From positions 43,975,001 through 44,039,000 of the forward strand of contig CATIUR010000001.1 in assembly GCA_949592205.1 (NCBI GenBank): 64,000 bases of DNA, in the 5' to 3' direction. A program made the translations under genes and the position numbers. Numbering within the stretch: position 1 is the stretch's first letter; the number at the start of each line of letters is the position of its first letter. Under the pieces are notes generated by a model, which worked only from the letters and a program-made list of their open reading frames with translations, searched no databases and was not told the DNA's origin. Shown here piece after piece: positions 57,741-64,000 of the stretch. Source of the DNA: Helichrysum umbraculigerum. Its lineage: Eukaryota; Streptophyta; Magnoliopsida; Asterales; Asteraceae.

Positions 57741-58841
57741 TTATGTATGAGTGACCATACCCGAGTTGAGCAAGTCAATAAGTCTCGGGTCCTGATCGTC
57801 CTCCTTAGTTTTGAGTACATAGAACCTACCTCTAGCAGGGTTGTTTTTCAGCTTTGGGCAGTCCCTCTTGAAATGCCCGGTACCATTGCACTCATAGCAG
57901 GTCTTGCTTGTTGAAGTGTCGGTATCAGTGGAGTTTGCTTTGCAGTCTTTGGTTAGGTGTCCAAATCGCTTGCATTTGGTGCAAGGACATAGACCATCAT
58001 GATGAAGCTTGCAGTTAGAGCAATAGGGCTTGCTTCCTTTATACCCTACCTTGTCATCAGACTCAGAGGCGTTGGCCTTAGCAGTTGTAGGTTTCTTGTT
58101 AGTTTGGCTCTGGTTTCCAGGGTTTCCATCAACTTTCCTTTTGTTGTCTCCAGAGCTGTTTCCAGAATTTTTGTCGCCAGCTGTTCCTTGGCGAACTATT
58201 TGTGCCATCAACTTGTGTGCCATACGCACAGTGCCATGAAATGTGGGAGCATCGGACGAGGTAACCATTCCTTGAATTCGTGGAGGAAGTCCCCAGACAT
58301 AGCGCTCAATTCGCTTCGATTCCGTATCAACCATAGATGGGCACAGGTGTGCTAGCTGATTGAATCGAGAAGTGTAGCCAGCAATGTCATTCCCTTGAGT
58401 GGTGAGATTCCAGAATTCCGCCTCGAGCTGTTGAATTTCATCCCTAGGACAATACTCATCCTTGAGCATTTTCTTCAGCTCATCCCAAGGAGTTTCCAGA
58501 GCAATGTCTTGGCCCACAGAGTCAGCATAAGTGTTCCACCATGTCAGAGCATCATCCATGAAAGTGTAGGTGGAGAACTTAACCTTACTGTCCTCATCGC
58601 AGTTGCAGATGCGAAAGACTGCCTCTGTCTTTTCCAGCCATCGTAATAACCCAATGGCACCTTCAGTGCCGTTGAAGTTCAGAGGCTTGCAGCTAAGGAA
58701 GTCTTTGTAGGTGCAAGGTTTTACCACAGTGGTACTTGGTGGTGTTTCAGCGCCGTCGGATCGTCGTCACTCAGCACTTAGTGCGTCAGCAACCAGTTGA
58801 TCAACCTGAGCTTGAGTGTATTTTTGGCGTCGTGGAGGCAT
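57741..58841 (-). pseudogene. E1 gag, copy 1, with early nonsense codon
   Basis: ATG 58841 starts MPPRRQKYTQAQ, like other chromovirus gags. TGA at 58767-58769 (codon 25) interrupts it; the frame is otherwise open to 57741. Capsid motifs are GTEGAIGLLRWLEKTE, LTWWNTYADS and FNQLAHLCPSM. There are two CCHC knuckles (CTKCKRFGHLTKDC, CYECNGTGHFKRDC). The frame ends soon after ARGRFYVLKTKEDDQDPR, where intact relatives enter the protease, with an unrelated 12-residue tail. Where I2 has a nonsense codon this gag has Gln. An in-frame ATG at 58727 could allow internal initiation. Confidence 0.9.
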
Positions 58842-59657
58842 GTTCCTTCAATGAAGATAAGGGACATGTCAGAGTTTGGTATAAGAATATGATCATCGTA
58901 GTTGCATATATAACAGTAATATATTACAACACAAATGACAATCAATGGTGTAGAATAATGAAGATTGTAATCATTTAACATGCGAGTTCAAAGGATTACA
59001 AGAATTAGAGTTTTACAAGAGGTGTCGGGGATATTATTTCCGTACAGATATCGGTGGTTATGCAAAATGTGATAGAAAGATAGGAAAAGATTTTGTACTT
59101 AGAGGAATTCTGAATCCGAATGTTAATCATGGTAGGTGAGTAAAGGATGGGTCCTCTGATAACCAATTCGTGCAGAATGAAGTGTCGAAGTTTTTAACTC
59201 TACCTAGGTAAGCCTATTTCGAAGAGATGACCCTCGAAACCAGGGCACATCTCGGTACTATTTTCCTGACTCGATCAACTTACTGTTGGCGAGTTCTAAG
59301 GCGTATATGAACAATAAGTTCGTTACCAAGTATCAGAGGATATTAATAGATCTAACCATATATGTATAACCTATAAATACGTATTATCCACCTAGTCGTG
59401 TCTAACGCAAAACAAGTACAAGTCACGGTTCTCTCGTGGTCAGAGTCAACTAGTGCATTCCTGTTCAACATAACCCCTTTCAGAGTTCACATCATCTTCA
59501 TTTAATTGTACATAGTTGATCAGGCTATGTTAAATTTAACTTGTATGATGAAATCCCTGAATAAGTTATATCTAATGAGGAATACTGCCAAACGGTCATA
59601 GTCTAGGCCCACTACATGCAACCTAGTTCACTATAACCTTAGGCTCTGATATCAATC
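58842..59657 (-). other. E1 leader with mutated primer binding site
   Basis: The minus strand has TGATATCAGAGCCTA at 59654-59640, one change from TGGTATCAGAGCC. Part of the leader (59430-59640) is homologous to the I2 leader (33150-33370). Unlike I2 there is no long ORF. Confidence 0.75.
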
Positions 59658-60765
59658 TGTCATACCCCCTAATTCGGGTTGCGGAAGCGAATCGGGTCGG
59701 GGCGTGACTAATCAATAACCAAAGCACAAGATATATAGTAAACGACTCTAAATGAGACGTTTTAGAAAATACATTACAAAACAGTACATTACATAAGTTT
59801 TCAAAAGTAATAAGTCGTATAGATACATCATTAGTGAGTTCGCAACAGATTCTAAAGATTTTAAATACATAATCCTAGTACAAAAGATAATGCAAGTAAA
59901 ATCTTCATAAGTATGTATGCATGCGACTCGTACTAGCTTAGCATATAAGTAGATCCTGCTGGGCCATCCTACTGTTGCTGCGTACCTGAGAATGCATCAC
60001 TAAAAAGGTCAACCAAAAGGTTGGTGAATCTCACATGTTTATAGTAAATACAGTTTTGAACACATCAATTTGTAAAAGTATGCAATAATTGCACGTATGC
60101 AATAGTTTCGATATACATTGCCATGAGCACCATAGTTGAAGCTTAACAGTAAGTAAGTAATTGCCCTCGTGAATGCTAATCCAAAAACATTCATATGTAA
60201 CGAGTAGAAAACACCTGTTTATACGAGTACTGTTCGTGGTGGCGCTACCACCCCAGGTGGGGATTGTCAGTCCCATATGGATCCATATACTAAAACTCGC
60301 GCTTAAGTCCATAACTAACAACTATGATTAAAGGGACTTCATTGGATTAAGTAAAACCCATGCAATCGATATACCAGTAAATTAGTAAGTAAATCAAGTA
60401 AGTAAGTTCATGTGTTCGAGTAAAACAAGCAATGCATCTCCCCCAAAATAGTAAAACAGTAAAAAGGGGCCGTGAGACTCACCTGTGAGTGCTAGCCTTC
60501 CTAAAACACGTGTGATCCGAGTAGAAATCTCCTAACGTCCTAAACGCAAAGAAATTTACATAAGTATTTGACTCCTAGTCAAAACTATGTTGATGATTTT
60601 GATTGTTTAAAACGTTGGTTGGTTTCTGAAAACGAGTACTATTTGTTGATGATGATGTTAGCGATAATGTTATTATTTCTTGAATCTTAACATTGATTAA
60701 GTATATATTTATATATACATTTACGTCGTTGTATATATAATTGTCGTTTCAATTTCCGTCATTCG

Positions 60766-60798
<33 letters not shown>

Positions 60799-60817
60799 TA
60801 TATATATAATTGTCATT

Positions 60818-60877
<60 letters not shown>

Positions 60878-62746
60878 AAATAAAATTCTCTAAGTTATAA
60901 TTACGCCATAAAAAAAAATCTTTCGTTTAATGTTATAACTATATGTTTCAACAGTCACTCGAATCGTTTTACATTTTATCGTTTTATGTGATGTTGGGCT
61001 TGGCCCATTAAGTTTAGCCCGATTACTCGTTTAATTAAGCTAGGCCCATTTACTTACTATTTAGGCCCATTAAACTCATTTATATTTTAAATACCTTTAG
61101 CCCGATAAGGATTTAACCTATTTAACTTATTTGGGCCCAAAACATTTATACAAAACTTTCGACCCGTTAATGTATTTAATTTCGTTTAACTTTGGCCCAT
61201 TTATATTTTATTGAGTTTGGCCCAATACAATTATAACCCAATATGTAATTTGTGGCCCAATATATATTTACATTATTTCAAGCCCAATAGCTACGTAGAT
61301 AAATTTGGTCCATTAATTAACGTTAATCCAAACTATTTAGCCCATTAAATAACAACCATAGGACCGGCCCACTGAGTTATTTATATCAACCCATTTATAA
61401 ACACAAAAGGTCCGGCCCAGTCCTTTTAACCTCAGGCCCATTTACTAAAACAAACACCCGACCCAATTTATTAATTAATCAGCCCAGCCCAGTACCTGAT
61501 TAACAACCCGTTTGATACACCTACGGCCCAAACGCTTTAAACTAAACGGACCCTTATGGGTTGGGCCCAACCCGTACGGGTTGGGGTCCAAACCCAGTTC
61601 TCTGTTTCAGTCCGACTGTGTTTGGCCCGAATCAAAGCACTTTTCGTTTTGGTTTCGAGTTTGGTTCATTTGTATATGTATATAACGTAAAATAAACGAG
61701 TTATGGTGTGTCCAGTTTTCAATTTACATACATATACATACTTACATTATTAAGACAAGATTTTTGGTTCTAATAGTTTTTAAATTTTAATTTCATCATC
61801 ATCATCATCATTATCATCATCATCAAAATCATTTCATCAATTATGTATACACATATATATAACTATAAATCTTCATACGTATACATAATAACTTGAAATT
61901 GATACAAATAAAATAAAATGAAAATAGAGACTTACAAAGATTGTGGAAATGAGATTATTAAGATGATGATGATACTGAGCCTCGTTCTTATTGGTTTACT
62001 CCTACTGCTCTTTATTTCATTTGATGATGAAGAAAAGAAAAATGGAGAGAAAATGAAATGGCGATGATATGATATGAAAAATAGGGAAATATGTGAAGTG
62101 AAGAAATGATTTACGAGGCATGGTTTTTAGATCAATTTGTCTGCTCAATTATTGAGTTAGGTGTTGATTTTTTTGTCCCGTTAATTTCGGTTACGGGTAT
62201 AATTAGTGCAATATAAAATTTGATATTTGATATTTTTATTTTGTAGATGTTCTCCAGATACGTTATTTAAAATCAGAATAATGAGATTCTCATTATTTTA
62301 GAATGTTGTACAAATTTGTACATTTTACTGCGCGCATCCAATTGGGTGCCAAATTTCAGTTAAATTATGATTTCATATTTTGAGGTAATGTTCCAATTAC
62401 TTTCAAACGTATGAGAAAAATAGAACTTTTTAATATTTTGATCTTTGGGTATGTTTTACAATTGTTCTTGTTCGCGTATAATACGTTTTATATATAATCG
62501 TATATCTAACATGTTTTATCTCCATATTTTAATTTTAAGAATACTCGTAATTAATAATTTCATTATTAATTATTTTGTGTCACAAACTTTTGTATTTATT
62601 TTATCGGATTCGTTCCGATACGTTTGTACGTAACTTTAAATAATTATGCATATATTTATTACTCTTTTTTTTAGTTCATACCGAGTATGTATATTTAAAG
62701 TTTAAATTCGGAGCGAATTTTGGGTCGTTTTTGACCGGGTGTCACA
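59658..62746 (-). repeat. E1 LTR copy B
   Basis: 3089 bp, near-identical to copy A, 82 bp longer mainly because of the TA repeat and an 18-bp block near 61000. It starts TGTCATACC instead of TGTCACCCC. Confidence 0.92.
59986..60482 (-). other. Candidate LTR leader intron, E1 copy B
   Basis: Minus strand: CACAG|GTGAGTCT, 497 bp, GCATTCTCAG|GTACGC. Same length and signals as in copy A. Confidence 0.45.
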
Positions 62747-63374
62747 TTCTCCCCTTGTTAGGAGAATTTCGTCCCGAAATTCTTTGGTAGTAATTATCAG
62801 GGTGTTGAAGTAATAGTCTGTGCATATTCTAAGGAAGTGTGTGTGCTGACTATGAGTGATATAACCTCAATCTAATGTTACCTTCCTCCCCTTGTTAAGC
62901 TAATGACCTACTGGCCATTAAAGGAATAGAGGAAGTGTGTTGTAATGTAATTGACCATTTTGTCGGTAAGACAAGGTCAGTCGGTCATTCAATGTGTAGC
63001 TACATTTGTACTAGTAGCCTAAAGTAAAGTAGTAATCTTTTATTGTATTCATACAGCTTATAACGCGCAGTAGTGTCGTAACATAACTTAGACTCTATCA
63101 GTTTCATATAGAAACAAGAGGGTTTAGCATAAATTAATCTTACCTAGGATGTTACCCAGTATATAAAAGTTAACCGGCACGTTTTCCGGTATAAGACGGT
63201 ATAGGATATGTTATTCCTGTACATATGAGCTAAACCTCGTCTCATATAGAAACCATTAGAAACTAAATTATCATTTTACCCTAACCCTATTGTGCACTTA
63301 GAATCCAGGGAAAACATACAAGGTATCAAGCAGCAAGTAAAACCTATCAAGTAAGTAGTATAAAGGCAGTCAGG
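62747..63374 (-). other. E1 noncoding 3' interior, second copy
   Basis: Matches 57113-57740 with a few substitutions, including both PPT-like sites. No gene is seen. Confidence 0.8.
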
Positions 63375-64000
63375 TTATGTATGAGTGACCATACCCGAGT
63401 TGAGCAAGTCAATAAGTCTCGGGTCCTGATCGTCCTCCTTAGTTTTGAGTACATAGAACCTACCTCTAGCAGGGTTGTTTTTCAGCTTTGGGCAGTCCCT
63501 CTTGAAATGCCCGGTACCATTGCACTCATAGCAGGTCTTGCTTGTTGAAGTGTCGGTATCAGTGGAGTTTGCTTTGCAGTCTTTGGTTAGGTGTCCAAAT
63601 CGCTTGCATTTGGTGCAAGGACATAGACCATCATGATGAAGCTTGCAGTTAGAGCAATAGGGCTTGCTTCCTTTATACCCTACCTTGTCATCAGACTCAG
63701 AGGCGTTGGCCTTAGCAGTTGTAGGTTTCTTGTTAGTTTGGCTCTGGTTTCCAGGGTTTCCATCAACTTTCCTTTTGTTGTCTCCAGAGCTGTTTCCAGA
63801 ATTTTTGTCGCCAGCTGTTCCTTGGCGAACTATTTGTGCCATCAACTTGTGTGCCATACGCACAGTGCCATGAAATGTGGGAGCATCGGACGAGGTAACC
63901 ATTCCTTGAATTCGTGGAGGAAGTCCCCAGACATAGCGCTCAATTCGCTTCGATTCCGTATCAACCATAGATGGGCACAGGTGTGCTAGCTGATTGAATC
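63375..64000 (-). pseudogene. E1 gag, copy 2 (runs off the window)
   Basis: Matches 57741-58366 of copy 1 at an offset of 5634 bp: same C-terminus (NSGMVTHT), two CCHC knuckles and the end of the capsid region. The start lies beyond base 64000. It shows that at least one more tandem unit, and presumably a third LTR, lies to the right. Confidence 0.9.

Larger units (their letters stand above)
54106..64000 (-). mobile_element. E1: gag-only chromovirus derivative in a tandem LTR array
   Basis: LTR 54106-57112, interior 57113-59657, LTR 59658-62746, then a second interior to the window end. The interiors match at an offset of 5634 bp. Each contains gag but no pol: gag ends after the protease-proximal region and about 600 bp later the polypurine tract and LTR follow. 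This is a TR-GAG-like non-autonomous organisation. The tandem order indicates unequal LTR recombination. The 5-bp flank on the left is TATTA; the other end is outside the window. Confidence 0.88.

Noticed and set aside
57999..58355. 118-aa plus ORF antisense to E1 gag, repeated at 63633-63989
   Set aside because: Shadow frame of gag; its repetition only reflects the tandem copy.

Overview
The window is plant nuclear DNA made almost entirely of nested LTR retrotransposons. I see no cellular gene, rRNA, tRNA gene or CRISPR array. The evidence is Ty3/gypsy and Ty1/copia polyproteins, LTRs with TG...CA ends, 5-bp target duplications, and primer binding sites (PBS) matching plant tRNA-iMet and tRNA-Asp. 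The host is a flowering plant, probably a eudicot. A composite (Asteraceae) is my guess from memory of the element families; no host gene confirms it.

Layout. (1) Element A, an Athila-type Ty3/gypsy on the + strand, frames the left and centre: 5' LTR 1-2193 (about 255 bp lie left of the window), PBS 2200, degraded gag-PR-RT-RNaseH-IN 2391-7041 and 21172-21956, a third ORF 22197-22849, and a 3' LTR broken into 24796-25458, 35779-36095 and 51177-52646. (2) I1 (7042-21171, +) is a Tekay-like chromovirus dimer, partial pol-LTR-gag-pol-LTR, inside A's integrase. Its second pol carries a 695-bp inverted-repeat element (16436-17130). (3) I2 (25459-35773, -) is a complete chromovirus with target duplication GTTTG, directly upstream of the TATA box of A's 3' LTR. 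(4) I3 (36096-51171, -) is a SIRE-like copia element with target duplication TGCTA. It has an intact pol and a downstream accessory gene with candidate introns. (5) I4 (36685-40213, +) is a 3'-end chromovirus fragment inside I3's accessory gene; a repair scar joins it to I3's 3' LTR. (6) E0 (52647-54105, -) is the relict that A inserted into; it has an Athila-type PBS but an unrecognised first ORF. (7) E1 (54106-64000, -) is a tandem LTR-gag-LTR-gag array lacking pol, inserted in E0's LTR.

Order of events: E0 is oldest. A entered E0's ORF and E1 entered E0's LTR. I1, I2 and I3 then entered A, I4 entered I3, and the inverted-repeat element entered I1. Deletions later removed the left parts of I1 and I4.

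The most interesting signals are: intron-like splice signals conserved inside the LTRs of three chromovirus families; the accessory gene of I3 with candidate exons; an extra coiled-coil ORF before gag in I2; short-motif arrays in LTRs (CCGTATACGG at about 21-bp spacing, GCGACA/GCGACG inverted clusters, GGCCCA clusters, ACTCGC motifs through all noncoding parts of I3); and a perfect 226-bp hairpin with a tRNA-like promoter.
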